From Gaeumannomyces sp. JS-464 (lineage: Eukaryota > Ascomycota > Sordariomycetes > Magnaporthales > Magnaporthaceae), in NCBI GenBank assembly GCA_002197995.1, contig NGZR01000001.1, positions 3,782,001-3,846,000 of the forward strand: a DNA stretch of 64,000 nucleotides, read 5' to 3'. Every line of letters begins with the position of its first letter. The first letter of the stretch is position 1. The translations under genes and the position numbers were made by a program. The notes under the pieces were generated by a model. That model was given only the letters and a program-made list of their open reading frames with translations. It was not told the origin of the DNA and did not search any database. Positions 22,989 through 34,708 of this stretch are shown here, piece after piece.

Positions 22989-23493
22989 TGGGTGCGGGTG
23001 GTATATGTGCGATTTTGGTTTTTTTCTTTTTCTCTCCTCCCTTTGTCTCTCGTTTTTTGTGTTTGCGAGGCGCGTGGCGGTCTCGGGAACGTCCTGTGTG
23101 TAAACTAAACAACAGACCGAGGCGCTTGGCGTTGGATGAAACTAATGGGATCGAAAGATCGGTCGGTCTTTCTCGCAACTTGATGTCCTCTCGACCGAAC
23201 CCCTGACGGGATGGCGCGGGATGGTCCGTTCTATGTTGCATCTTTCGGGGTCGGCGTTAGGATATTAAATTTGCCTACCGCCGGCGCGTGTTGGTGACGT
23301 CGGAGTCCACTCTCCACTTCCCCCTCTCTGGGCTTTGCTTTGAGTTCACGCATGTGGGAGGTCTGCTTGTCTTCCATCCAAGCCACTCAGACATACAGAG
23401 AAAGAAATCGAGGGAAAAAGAGGGAAAAAGGTCGAATCATACTATCAGCACCGTCCAGATTGGCGTTCTTTTCCCTCAAACAAACGCAAAACC
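22989..23493. other. Intergenic
   Basis: About 500 bp of 3' region of the Snf12-like gene (T-rich) and the promoter of the dehydrogenase gene. Nothing else is seen. Confidence 0.5.
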
Positions 23494-24509
23494 ATGACGG
23501 CCATACTCAAGCCCGGCAACACTGCCGTCATCACGGGCGGGGCGTCGGGCATCGGCCTGGCGCTGGCCAGGCGCTGCGCCGGGGCCGGCATGAAGGTGCT
23601 GGCCGTGGACTGGAACTCGAAGCTGCTCGAGTCGGCCGCCAAGGGCGCCAACATCTCGACCGTCAAGGCGGACGTGTCCAAGCCCGAGGACTGGACCGCC
23701 GTCGCCAAACTGTTATCCGAGCTTGAGGTGAGATTTACGGCTGCCTAATTACCTACCTACCTACCTACAACATTTCCTTGTTGCATAGGGCTGCTAGGTT
23801 TCGTGTTACTGATTCGATGGCGGAAACGGGCGCAGGCAAAATCTCGCTCCTCGCCCTCAACGCCGGCATCGGGCGTAGGTCGGGCTGGGACGACGCGGCG
23901 GCCTTTCGTGAGGTCATGGACGTCAACTTCTTTGGCGTGATTAACGGCATCGTGGCGCTGCTCCCTGTAGTGAAGCGGGCGTCGGGCCCGGCTGCTGTCG
24001 TCATCACGGGGTCGAAGCAGGGGATCACGAACCCGCCTGGGAGCCCAGCCGTACGCTTTCTTCCCCCAATAAAGTTCCCGAAGTCCCTAGAATCTGACTA
24101 ATTTGAATGTGAGTTTGCTTACATACAGTACAACGCAAGCAAAGCCGCCGTCCGCAGCGCGGCCGAGCAGCTGGCGTACGACCTGCGCGGCGACGCCAAC
24201 GTGTCCGCCCACCTGCTCGTGCCCGGCTGGACCTTCACGGTCATGACGGGGGCGGACGCCGACGGCGGCAGGGAGAAGCCGGCGGGTGCGTGGCTGCCCG
24301 AGCAGGTGGTGGACTACCTGGTGGCCAAGATGGACGAGGGGAAGTTTTACGTGCTGTGCCCGGACAATGACGTGTCGGAGCAGACGGACAGGAAGCGCGT
24401 GCTGTGGTCCGCGGGCGACCTGGCCGAGGGCCGCCCGCCGCTGACGCGGTGGAGGGAGGAGTGGAAGGAGAGGGCGGCGGAGTGGATGGAGCGACAGGAT
24501 GTGCGATGA
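23494..24509 (+). CDS. Short-chain dehydrogenase/reductase
   Basis: Three exons with introns 23728-23835 and 24051-24128, about 276 residues. The Rossmann nucleotide-binding motif is 'TGGASGIGLALA' (residues about 14-25), the structural 'LNAGIG' is in exon 2, the catalytic Ser lies in 'VVITGSKQG', and the catalytic Tyr-Lys pair in 'YNASKAAVRSA' opens exon 3. 'HLLVPGWTFT' is the conserved stretch after the active site. This is a classical SDR using NAD(P)H; the substrate cannot be read from sequence. Exon 2 is one base short, best explained by a lost A in the AAAA run at about 23838, because adding it restores both exon phases. A CTAC microsatellite lies in intron 1. Confidence 0.88.
23750..23768. 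repeat. CTAC/ACCT microsatellite
   Basis: About four to five tandem copies of the tetranucleotide ACCT in intron 1 of the dehydrogenase gene. Confidence 0.8.
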
Positions 24510-24885
24510 GGGGTTGGTTGGCTGGGGCTGTTGTTGTCTGCTCGCAAGGCATTCCTCGATGGGTTTGGAAAGTAAAGGGGTGCCGGCGGCTTTCGTGCAT
24601 GCATGTGACGTCTCGACCTATGGGGCTAGGCTGTAGGAGCGGCTCAACGGTTCCCCAACTCCATGTCGTCACGTCCGTCACCACTTATGCTTGCCGCCAC
24701 AAGCCCGAAGTTCCATTTAAGAAACAGATTTCGCACCACCCTCTTGACCCCCGAGCAGGGCTTCCTTTTTACCCACAGCCCAACTCTCCCCTGGCAGCCT
24801 GTAAGGCGCAGTACACACAAACGACAGCAAGGGCGACGACAGCCAGCAACAGCTTCAACTACACCCCCAAAATAAACTGCGCGGT
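24510..24885. other. Intergenic
   Basis: About 375 bp between the dehydrogenase stop and the acyltransferase start. Nothing supported. Confidence 0.5.
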
Positions 24886-26499
24886 ATGATGGGGGAGAGG
24901 CGGAACGGCCCATGGCTGGGCTGGGCGCTCCCCAAGCCGGTGCCTCGCCAAATACTCTGGCAGTTACTGCCGTCCTTCCTCGCCAAGGCCCTGGGCTACA
25001 TCGACAAGGATGCCGTTGTCCAAAGCCCCACGAAACGTCCTGGCTGAATGGTCTGAGGGGTGTTTCGGCGCTGATTGTCGCCAACATGCACATTACAGAA
25101 GCAAGCGAGACCCTTCCCCCCCCCCCCCCCCCCCCCGGGCAGAGTCGGTCCCAGCTCAGCAGCAACTAACACCCCGGATGCATAGTCCTCCTACAACTTC
25201 ATCCACGAGCCCTACGGCCACGGCGAGGATGGGCAGCGCCACTTCGTCCAGCTGCCCATCGTCCGGCTCGTCTGCGCGGGCCACTTCATGGTGACCACCT
25301 TCTTCGTCATCAGCGGCTACGCGCTCAGCTACGGCGCCCTGGAGAGGATGCACGAGGGGCGGGCAGGCGACGTCGCGGCGCTGCTGTCGTCCAGCACGTT
25401 CCGGCGCGCGCCCCGCCTCTTCCTGCCCGTGCTGCCCGTCCTGGCCGCCACGGCGGTGCCGCAGTACCTGGGCGCCTGGTTCGGCGCCACCAACGCCCGC
25501 GGCCCGGAGCCCGGCCCGGGCTCCGCCTGGCGCCAGCTGGCCGCGGCCGAGGCCGACCTGGTCCGCATCGTGCACCGCGCCGGCACCGAGCCCCAGCTCT
25601 CGCTCCCGCAGGCCTGGACACTGACCCTCGAGTGTCACGGCTCGTTCCTCGTCTTCGCCGCCTGCCTGGCCCTGCGCCGCGCCCGCTACCGCGTTCGCGT
25701 GACATGCGTCCTGCTCCTGGCCGCCTGGCTGTTCCACGCGGTCGAGTGGGCCAACTGCCTGTTTCTGTGCGGCATGGCCATCGCGGACGCGAGCATCGCG
25801 CGCCGCAGGAGGGGACAGGGTGAGGAGGCCGCTGCTGCTGCCGCTGGTGCGGCACCCCTCCTGCCTTCGCACGACCGGGAAAAGGCACTGTTTCCATCGC
25901 CTGCCCCGGATTGTGAGCAGCAGCAGCAGCAGGAGGACGCGGGCCAGCCGCAGGGACTAAAAGTAATCTACAGCCTCCTCGGCGGCGGCGGCGGTGACCG
26001 CGGCCGCGCCACCGCGGTCGCCAGGCTCAAGACAGGCGGCTGGTACCTCGTGCTGCTCCTGGGCCTGCTCCTGGGCGGGTGGCCGGTGGGCGGCGACGTG
26101 GAGTCGGCGGCGCCCTACAGCTGGGCGGCGCGGCTGATCGGGGGCGTGCGCCCGATGACGACGCGGCTCGCGCATGCGCTGGGCTCGGTTCTGCTGGTCG
26201 CGGCGCTGGACCGGCTGCCGCGCGCGCGCCGGCCGCTAGACTCGCGCCTGGCCCTCTACCTGGGCGAGATCTCGTACGGCCTGTACCTGTGCCACACCCT
26301 CGCCAGCCGCACGACGCTCAGCTTCGGGCTGCGGCTCGAGCTCGAGCGCCGCTGGCGGAACAGGTTCGCGGCGTGGGCAGCCGTGCTCTTTGGCGTCGCG
26401 CTGCCGGGGGCCGTCTGGCTTGGGGACCTGCACTGGAGGCTGGTGGACAAGAAGTGCGTGCGGTTTACGCGCTGGCTGAGTGAGAGGGTTGGTGTTTGA
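24886..26499 (+). CDS. Acyltransferase-3 family membrane protein
   Basis: Two exons. Exon 1 opens at ATG 24886 and reaches the family block 'SWLNGLRGVSALIVANMHIT', which contains the conserved Leu-Arg-Gly-Val motif of acyltransferase-3 proteins. Exon 2 (25186-26499, 437 codons) continues with 'FFVISGYALSYGALERM', 'WTLTLECHGSFLVFAACLAL' and several hydrophobic segments consistent with about 8-10 membrane spans, ending near 'GEISYGLYLCHTLASR'. Such enzymes transfer acyl groups to sugars, lipids or secondary metabolites in membranes; the substrate is unknown. Exon 1 is broken by a 1-nt shift at the AAA run near 25022. The intron end is clear (CTAAC branch, CATAG acceptor at 25185), but its donor is obscured by a 21-bp poly-C tract. 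Confidence 0.82.
25116..25136. repeat. Poly-C tract (21 bp) at an exon-intron boundary
   Basis: A pure C run that sits where the exon 1 donor of the acyltransferase gene should be. No convincing GT donor remains on its left side. Confidence 0.95.
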
Positions 26500-26833
26500 G
26501 GCTCACGGTCTGGTAGGAATGGACGTCTGATCCCTTTCTCCAGTGAGATGAAGAGTGTTTGGAAATGAGGATGTTTTGGGTGGCGTGGAGCACAGATGAG
26601 ACTATGGCCCGGCCCGTACTGGTGATGGGGTGGCCCCCAGGTAAACAGAAGAGGAAAGTCAGCGAAATTGACATCTGTACGATTCCTGCGATGCCAAGGC
26701 AAGACTGGCTAGCATCTATGGGCACTCGTGCTATTCTTCTGTGAAAAAAGTCGACATAGTTTCTCCAACGGTAGTGTGCCTATCCCGCCTCCATCTCCAG
26801 CTGCTGGCTTCCTGGGCGTGGTCATCCCGTCGC
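26500..26833. other. Intergenic, convergent 3' ends
   Basis: About 330 bp between the acyltransferase and the BTB gene. Nothing supported. Confidence 0.5.
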
Positions 26834-27588
26834 CTACCAGTAGCTGCTTTTCTTGTGCACACACATAAGCAAGTCGAACGCCAGCTTAGGTATCTCTTGG
26901 GCCAGGCTCTTCGCCGCCTCCTTGCCCATCAACTTCTTGTTCTGGTACATGGTGGCCATCACAATATCCCTCAGTCCGCGGTCGAAGTCCACAGTGGTGG
27001 TATAGACCTCACGCGCCGCGTTCAAGAACATGTCGGTGTGCCAGTAGCTGGCGGCGGCCGTCTCGGAGTTCTGGCGAGCCACGTCTTTCAGACCGGGGAT
27101 GCTGTACTTCTCCCCAAGAGCGTAAACCCTTGCGTGGGCGACAAGCTCCCAACCCTTTTCGCCAGACCTCTCTTGGCCTGTCTCCTTCCTCGATCGATGG
27201 ACGTCGTACTCGAGGTGGTACAGGTAGAACACCATCGAGCAGATGGCTTGACGGTCATCGTCCGGGAGGTCGATCCTCCCGTCTCGTGCTTCCTGAGAGG
27301 AGAATGATGTTGAGACCAACATTAGCCGATGCTGCTCGTCGGTCGAGGTTATACATCTTGCCTTTATATATCTTGCCTTGAAAGGGCTCTGGCACGCAGT
27401 TGCGAAAAAGGCGGAGCGTGGGCAGACGATGGCCTTGTGCACTTTGTAGTGCTTTCCGCCGCACGAGATGGTCAGATCCGACCAATCGCCGTCATCATGA
27501 AGGCTGGATTCGACTCTGGTTTAGTACTCCAAGATCTGAAGCGAGAGAGCAACAGACAAGCGGCCGCCTACCCTTTCATGGCCTTCAT
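26834..27588 (-). CDS. Small BTB/POZ-domain protein
   Basis: Three exons give 204 residues in one clean frame: exon 1 27572-27588, exon 2 27377-27515, exon 3 26834-27292. The start 'MKAMKG' is the first ATG after an upstream stop. The BTB fold is seen in 'SDLTISCGGKHYKVHKAIVC', 'SAFFATACQSPFK' and, across the intron, 'DGRIDLPDDDRQAICSMVFY'. 'ARVYALGEKYSIPGLKDVA' is the usual helix pair after the core. Intron 1 (27516-27571) has a perfect TACTAAAC branch. Intron 2 (27293-27376) starts with GC rather than GT. Fungal BTB proteins of this kind are numerous and mostly of unknown role; protein interaction or Cul3-type ubiquitin-ligase adaptor function is the family expectation. Confidence 0.82.
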
Positions 27589-28392
27589 GAGCTCCTTGTT
27601 CTATCCATCCCGAAAGACATGCTCCTCCTTGGCTTTGACTTTTGTGATCCTGATCGTGTTCGTAGATGAGCGGATGGGATCAGGTGCCGTCTTCCGTCGC
27701 CAAGCAGAGGCGATGACGGTCCCGAGCCCCAATCTTGGGATACGGTCGCGTGAGGCCACCCCGAAAAAGTAGTTGAGAGGGACAGAGCTATCCGTAAAAC
27801 GTCGGGGCAAGGTCTCCTATGCATCCAGATGTGTCCAGCTCTGCCAGCAGCCTTTCTGATAGAGGGTAGATAAAGACGTCGGAGACCGTAGAGAGGAAGA
27901 CGGAAGGACCCGGCGAACTTGAGGCCGTTGTCACGGCAGCCTAGATCCGTTCAATAAAAAAACGAAAAAAAAAAAAAAACTGTTTGCAAACAAGCTGGGA
28001 GAAGGTGTGGTTTGTATCTGGGGCATGAGCAAACGACTGGCCTCGGTGTAACGCGAACAACAATACCACAATCATCAGGCATCAACAAGTTCTACATATG
28101 TGGTTTTCTTGGGAGTTCTCCCACGGCATCGTGGAGTGCTTTGATACAGGTGTTTTCCAGAAGATTTGCAGCCTGTAATATTTTATTATTTTGCGCTTCG
28201 GTTTATCCTAGGTGGGAATGAATGGAAAACCCACGGTTTCACGTAAACAAAGCGATCGGGCTACCTAGGTGTGGTAGCTCGTGGCGATGTGTTTCTCGTG
28301 GAATCAAATGTTATCGCCATCATGGACTTCTTTTGTCGTTTCTATTCTCAGAGCCCCTGAGTCCGAAAAAAAGAGGAAATAACGGAGTTCAT
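27589..28392. other. Intergenic
   Basis: About 800 bp between two minus-strand genes, with an A-rich run near 27956-27979. No gene is supported. Confidence 0.5.
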
Positions 28393-29572
28393 CTAGCCGA
28401 CCGTATCAACGGTCATGATGTGAGGGGTGGCTGACGCCAGCTCTTCCGCTGTCATTCGGTCTTTCTCGTCAATCAACATCCTCGCGACCAAGGCGGCAAG
28501 TAAGTCATCCTCTAAGCCTAAAAGCTTTTCTCTGATAGCATCGACGATGCCGAGCCACCGTGTCATCCTTTCCGGCCGGGGTTAGCGGAAGGAGGGGCTC
28601 GCGCCGGCCTCGGTCCCGTGCGATGTCTCGGATGAGCCAAGACTTGACCCGCCGCTCGCTGTCTGGCAGGGGCATATGGCCCAAGAGATATGCGACGACG
28701 ACGCCAAGAGCCCAGACGTCGGCCGGCGCTGCTCGGTGGCCATGGTTTAAATACTCTCGGGGTATGTACCAGGGCGTGCCACCCGTGGAGGCCAGGGATC
28801 CGTCTAGCGTGGCGAGGCCAAAGTCGATGAGGACGGCTCCGCGTTCCGCGCTGAACGATATGTTGGACGGCTTGATGTCGTTGTGCAGGACGCCTTTCTG
28901 GCACAGATGGCGAAGCGCTTGGGACATGTCGGTGAGCACACGCACTGCATCGGCGCGGGTGCCCAGGAAGTGTTTGTTGCCCTTGACATCGCACCAGTGT
29001 CTGCTGCCGAGGTCGCGGGCGTCGACGCTGTCCATGATCAGGGCCTCGAGCCTGGCGTCGCCGCCGAACAGCTCGACAATGAAATCCTTCCAAGCCCGCA
29101 TAGGTTAGCTAAGAGTTTTTGGATTAAGGAAGGGAGTAGGAAGGGGGAAACGAAAGGAACAAGGAGAGCGACTTACAGACTTCAGCCTGCGGTGGATGGT
29201 ATACTCGGCCTTCCATAGTTTGCCACGGTCCACAGCGTTGTATCTGTTGGCGTACATAAAAGTCTTAACCACTACCAGCCTATCCGGAAAGCCTGAGTGC
29301 TTGGCCTGGAATACTTGGGCCGAACGCGTTTCCCCCAAAAGCGCCATCCGGAAGAGAGAATAGTCCTTCGCGCCAGCAGTGTTGGTGACTTGTAGCATTT
29401 GACCCTCAGCCAGCTCAGCTAGCGAATCAAACCTTCTGATTACCTCGCCCGTTGCAATGGGCTCCAGCTCGCCAGCGTCCTGGCGCGTGTCGTTCTCTGC
29501 GGCTTGGTCCTCTGGCGGAGCCTCTCGCTTGGTCCCTGCAATGGCGGAGAGGGTTTTATCCATCGTCCACAT
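28393..29572 (-). CDS. Protein-kinase-like protein
   Basis: Two exons with an intron at 29087-29176 (GTAAGT donor, GCTAAC branch, GGAAG acceptor), about 360 residues. N-lobe: 'VVVKTFMYANRYNAVDRGKLW' carries a candidate ATP-binding Lys, and 'WKAEYTIHRRLK' a candidate helix-C Glu. C-lobe: 'GVLHNDIKPSNISF' (Asp retained, Arg of HRD replaced by Asn), 'AVLIDFGLATLDGS', 'GGTPWYIPREYL' and 'DVWALGVVVAYLLG'. The end 'LVARMLIDEKDRMTAEELAS' is in another frame, so one indel lies near 28575-28600; the stop is at 28393. An active kinase is plausible. I chose the start near 29572 ('MWTMDKTLSA'); an upstream in-frame ATG at 29692 would add a strongly hydrophobic segment that could be a signal anchor. Confidence 0.72.
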
Positions 29573-31597
29573 TATGTGAATCGGGGCGCAGGGAAGGAAG
29601 AAGAAAAAAACGAGCAGGAGGAAGAAGACAACAAAGGGTACTAGGAAGTCCCCGCGACCCAACGCCTGTGAATCGTATCCGCTGCTATGCATGCAATAAG
29701 CCTGGGCCACTTTGTGACGTCTCCGGCCGCTGATGCCTCTGAACTTGGGGTGGAGCTTTGCCGCGAGCTCGTCGAAATCGAAAGATTCGGCGTCCCTACG
29801 TCCGAGCCAGGTTACCTGCCACCGCGATCTGGAGAGCTTCCAGGGTGCATTGGTTGCCGTGACGGATGTCTTCTAGACCAGTAGTGATCTTTGGCGGTAT
29901 CCCAGGCACGCTGGTGATCCATTTCTCTCTCGATGTCCGCCTGGTCCCAGTACGCCCTGTGCTTTTTTTTTGTCCCGGCCTATTCCATCTCCATCGGATC
30001 GTCCCTTCCACTAACCTACCGAGTCTGACTCCTAGGCACGATCTCCGTCGTCCGCAGCTACAAGACACAGGTCAACTGGCGGCATTCGACATGGTCCGTC
30101 CATGCCACACGAAACTTCTTCCGCTCGTCCTCTACAAATACCGCCCCATCCTATCGGCTGGCTGCCTAGTCTTGCAACTCTCGTGACTTGCCTTCCCAGG
30201 TTTCAAATAAGAACCTCTCCAGCCACGATATACGCTTTTCTCGCGGTCGCAGGCGATGGGCCTGAAACCAACAAAATCTTGCAAGAAATAGAGAGCCCCT
30301 CAACACCTCCCCTTGGGGTCTTTCAGAATTTGTTCGGTACCGTGTCCATACGTCCAAGTCAGTCGATATCATCTTCCGACCCTGGGAACCGTCCCGGAAG
30401 ATCCCCTCCCTGCCAGGCTGCCGCACCACCACGTTCCCGTCCTGGATCCAGACCATCCAGGAAGTCCCGTTCGGACCGTGGGGCAGGACCTTGGGCCGTA
30501 TAACTCCGACCAGACCGGCCGGTGCCACGACCAGTTACTGGTACAACGCGTCCCGGGGGAACTCGAGGTTGCGCCATCTTCTAGAACGTGAAGGGCCTGC
30601 CACCAAGTGGCCAAAGGCGCTGGACGGACGTCTGGACCAGGCCCATGACAGTTGGCGGCATCCCGCTCGGAGGGATCTGGTGTTGTCGTTTGGCTACGCA
30701 CGTGTCAGACGGCGCGAGCAAAATAGGTAGCGGGCTGGGAGGCGGGCGACAAAAAGGTGCTAGGCTCCTGATTGGTAGGCTGACGGCGGTGAACACTCTG
30801 CTATCTAGGCTAGCGGCCGCCCTGTGGGGCGCTGTGGAGGGCCATGTGGCCCATTAGGGCGCTGGAGTGATGCGAGGACTCGGGACAGCGGCGTCAAGCG
30901 ACCCGTTTCGACCAAGGAGGCTGGCGGCCTCCGTCTGTTGGGATACACCAAGCCGTCGCCAGGAGTAAGGACCAAAACGTTTTCTTAAAACCCTGCTGGA
31001 GCTGAGCGGCCATCATTTGGGCGCTTGCGGCTGCTGGACGGTTGGGTTATTAGCTGGCTTGCTTTGTGGACGATGCTCCTTAGGGTGTTGGAAAAGAGAT
31101 TTGGATGTGGAAGAGACTTGGGATATGTGAGAAGCATACTACTATTCAGGACGACATGTCCCGCGTTGCTGGCCCCCGTGGCCGAGCCACCGTCCTCCCG
31201 ACGCCTGCATGCTGGATGAGGATGGGCTGCCCTCGTCGGGCCCCCTGATCACGATGGCGTCCCCGACTTGGGCTGCGCTATGCTGGGCAGCGCTCTGCAG
31301 CCGCGAGCTGACGTCGGGCGTCAGCCCAGAGCGCCGTCCTCGGAAGTGGTGCAGCACCGCCTCGTCACCCTGGAATCCTGGCCGCATAGCCACCACAAGC
31401 TGGTGGAAGCGAGGGGTCAGGCGTTAGAGGGAAATAAAGGGCTCTAGTCCCCCGAGCCGACAGCAGAGCCTGAGCCTGATCGAATTCTGTTCCAATTCAC
31501 CCTCGCAACACCAAAACAGCCTTTGTTTTCCCCTTGGACGCTTGGTCGCGAATCTTTCCCCGAACCCGAGCCTACGAAATTTCCATAGGAAAGCGAT
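29573..31597. other. Intergenic with weak coding-like fragments
   Basis: About 2 kb. On the minus strand, 30166-30528 and 31142-31396 show moderately coding-like composition; the latter follows a good branch/acceptor (CTAAC...CACCAG near 31400). They match no family I recognise and lack a plausible start. They may be degenerate remnants or chance. Confidence 0.35.
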
Positions 31598-34032
31598 ATG
31601 CCGCGACGAAGTTCAGAGACGCAATCCGCTGGGTCCGGGCGAAAACGCCGCGGCTCTGTCGGCCAGGACATGAAAACCAGAAAGCGCGCGAGAAAGACCT
31701 CAGGCGGCATCCTCACTACAGAACATGACACCCCGACTACCACGGCTACCGCGGTCGAAGACATCAACGCCAAGGTGACGCCTCACAGACTATGTGCCGT
31801 GTGTACGGCGACTATCTCCAAGTCGCACCTCCTCAATGGCCGCATACGCGAAATCAAGATGACACTCGATTCATGGGGCTGCACCGAAAGGTGGGAGCAG
31901 TTCGCCCATCAGCCCTCTCTCGAAGCTTTGAAGTCCTCGGCCAGGGATGGATGCCATCTGTGCTCTCTCCTCTGCACAATAGTCAACGAGAAATCCGTCG
32001 ATCAGGTCATTGAGGACGAGCAAGAGGAGGCCGACAACGACGTCCCCAACCCGCTGGAAGGCTACGGTCCCCACCCCTTGACCGCCCTCAACATGGCGCC
32101 CCACGTCCGTCAGGAGAGAAAACGGCGACGACAGCGTCGCGCGGAGCAGCTGGATCAAGTAAAAGACAACCCGTCTGTCGAGGTTGCAGGTGTTGCTTTG
32201 CAGTTCAGGTGGGGCTGTAATGAGTGGGATGAAAGGATCGAGGCAAGATGGGGTTCCTATGTGTCGATAAACCTGGAGCTGGACTGGCACCTGAACTGTC
32301 CAATGGAGACGAATGGCCGGAGGGCCTTGTCCGTCTACCGCACCGAGTACGTACGATCGCGGGGTGAAGAGTGGGAAGCAAATAGGGACGATCCCATCGA
32401 CGTCGTCCATGACGCCCAGATAAGCGTGTCCACCGGATCGGACGCCTCGTTTGATCTGGCAAGACACTGGCTGGCCAAGTGTAAAAAGGAGCACGCTGTT
32501 TGTCGGAAAGCTGCCCGGTCGGCCAGCAAGTTTCCCACGCGGCTTTTGGACCTGGGATCTGGGAAGGACGAGACCATTCGGCTACGTGTCGGCCTCGGGA
32601 GGAAAGAATTCGTGTCTCTCAGTCACCGCTGGGGCAACTCGCAGCCGCTACGCCTCCTCCAAAGCAACGTCGAGGCTTTTCGAGACGGAAATCAGGCCAG
32701 AGGATCTCCCGAAAACGTTCCGGGACGCAGTCACGATCACCCGGAAGCTCGGGTACCGGTATCTCTGGATCGACTCACTCTGCATTATCCAAGACTCCAA
32801 GGAAGATTGGGTTGCGGAATCGGCCATCATGGGGCAGATATACCGGTGCTCGGCGCTGAACATCTCTACCGGGGGCGCCGAAGATAGCAGCTCTGGGTGC
32901 TTTGTTACGCGAGAGCCCCTGCAACACAGAGCGTGCGTCCTGACGGGCGACGCCACTGCTGGCCTTTGCGTGCCGCGGCGCTGCCCGAGAGAGTGGAACA
33001 GCCACGACGGCTCCAGCACCATCTCCCGCGGCTGGGTGTTTCAGGAACGGATGCTCGCGCCGCGCACCCTCCACTACAGCCGCAGGACAATCTCCTGGGA
33101 GTGCATATGCCTCGACGCAACCGAAGGCTGGCCGGAGGGCGACACGTGGGACTGGGAGCGGGACCGACGGTACCGCCGACCCAAGGAGATATTCCAAACC
33201 CTCTGCGACTTCCAGCGCCCAGCCGAGAACCCCTCGTTCCCTCTTGCCAACAAGGACGTGGAAGCCTTCTACCACGCTTGGGGCGAGCTCGTCAACAGCT
33301 ACTCGAACAAGAAGCTGACACAGGGGAGCGACAAGCTCGTCGCGCTGCACGGCGTAATGAGCATCATCGCCGAATCGACGGGGCTGCGCCAGGCCGCAGG
33401 CGTGTGGCTCGATTACCTCCCTCTCGACCTGATGTGGAGCACGTGGGGCCAGGCCGAGAAGCGGCCCGAGTTCTACGACCCGACCAAGTACCGCGCCCCG
33501 AGCTGGAGCTGGGCCTGCGTCGACTCGGGCGTGCGGCTCGGGTGCCACGACCTGCACCGCGGCGGCAGCGAGAACGTCCTCGGCCTGTCCATGTGGATGT
33601 CGTACGCGCTCACCAAGCAGTTCCGCGTCGCCGAGACGGCCGTCTCGACGCGGCCCAACGGGCAGGCTTCGTACGGCCATCTTGCTATTGAGGGGCGCGT
33701 GAGGAAGATGGAATGGAGGGAGAACTCGGGGGTCAATGGTTTCAAGCACAACAGGCAGGCCCAGCGTGTCGGACCAGTGGTCGCCCGACTTTTTGCGCGC
33801 CACGTCGCTCGAGAACTGGGGTCTGCTGCTCCTGACGGGGACCGGGCCGTCGAATGTGAAGGATGCACGGGTCGATGTCATCATGGCTCTGGACAGGGTC
33901 GAGGTCGAGGGTGACAAGAAGTGGGTGTTTAGGAGGGCGGGCTATGTTCAGCAGCACTACTGGAAAGGGGACACGTATCCTATTTTTCAAGATGACAGGG
34001 AGGAGGTGAACGAGCGGATCTATCTCATTTGA
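31598..34032 (+). CDS. HET-domain (heterokaryon incompatibility) protein
   Basis: About 810 residues from the ATG at 31598. A basic N-terminus is followed by a Cys-containing block ('HRLCAVCTATISKSHLL', 'DGCHLCSLLCTIV') often found ahead of HET domains. The HET domain is clear: 'FVSLSHRWG', 'LPKTFRDAVTITRKLGYRYL', 'WIDSLCIIQDSKEDW', 'MGQIYRCSALNIST' and 'RGWVFQERMLAPRTLHYS'. A C-terminal half with 'YRAPSWSWACVDSG' is typical of large HET proteins. Two frame breaks are needed: at the TTTT run 32677-32680, where three T restore the domain, and near 33745. HET proteins trigger cell death in fungal non-self recognition. A DUF6594 gene starts 17 bp downstream on the same strand. Confidence 0.88.
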
Positions 34033-34048
34033 CCGTTGTGGAATATAA

Positions 34049-34545
34049 ATGTACTCTCTGCCCTTCAGGGGCATCTTCTCGAGCGTGTCAAAGACGAGTT
34101 GGCGCATGATATCTCCCGAAAAGCGTATTAGTGAGCTAGAGGTAGACAGCACGGTAATCTCGGATCCGGGGTTGGCACTGCCCGAGCTTATGCGCGACTG
34201 GAAACCGCTCCAAAAGCATGATAGCAGCCCGGGCGGGCACCCAAAGGCGAAGGAACATATGAGGGCGCTTGAAGAACTCCAAAAGGCAATAAAAGAATAC
34301 CGTGAGACCCCTTTCAATAGGTGATCGATTCGGTAGGATCGACATAGTTGCCGGGTGCACGATAGTGTTTGTCTTGAGTCTCGCTATCATCACAAACGCG
34401 AGGCGTCCAGAGATCTTTGCGGCCACAGCAGCGTAAGAACAAGTGAATTTTCCACTCAAACCACGCAGATCCCGAGTTTTACTAACGAGCTTGAACGTAA
34501 TCTAGATATGCCGCTGTGCTGGTGGTATTCATCAGTACTCAATGA
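34049..34545 (+). CDS. Short DUF6594-type two-TM protein
   Basis: Begins with an ATG 17 bp after the HET stop and has a cytosolic helical part ('KEHMRALEELQKAIKEYRET'). Two hydrophobic C-terminal segments follow, 'DIVAGCTIVFVLSLAIITNA' and 'IFAATAAYAAVLVVFIST'. This end matches the C-terminal hairpin of the fungal DUF6594 family. An intron at 34433-34505 (GTAAGA donor, TCTAG acceptor) splits the last transmembrane segment; splicing gives 'ATAAYAAVLV'. The CCCC run at 34308-34311 must be read as three C to keep the frame. At about 140 residues it is shorter than usual family members, so it may be a truncated copy. Function of the family is unknown; a membrane-associated partner of the neighbouring HET protein is a hypothesis. 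Confidence 0.65.
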
Positions 34546-34708
34546 AGGAAAGGAGGAACATGGAGGTCAGGAACCAAAACCACCGCCCCGCCCCAGTTTA
34601 TTTGACATTGCAGATAGCCTGTGGTAAATCTCTCGCTATAATGAGACACGAGATGGATAACGAGAAGCTCTATTGATACATGCCCATCTCGATCTGCTTT
34701 TCCTGTTT

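Noticed and set aside
30166..30528. Minus-strand frame with protein-like composition ('GNVVVRQPGREGIFRDGSQ')
   Set aside because: No start, no recognised family, surrounded by stops in all frames. Possible remnant, not a supportable gene.
31142..31396. Minus-strand frame preceded by a good branch/acceptor
   Set aside because: No upstream exon with a donor could be found, and it runs into the HET promoter.
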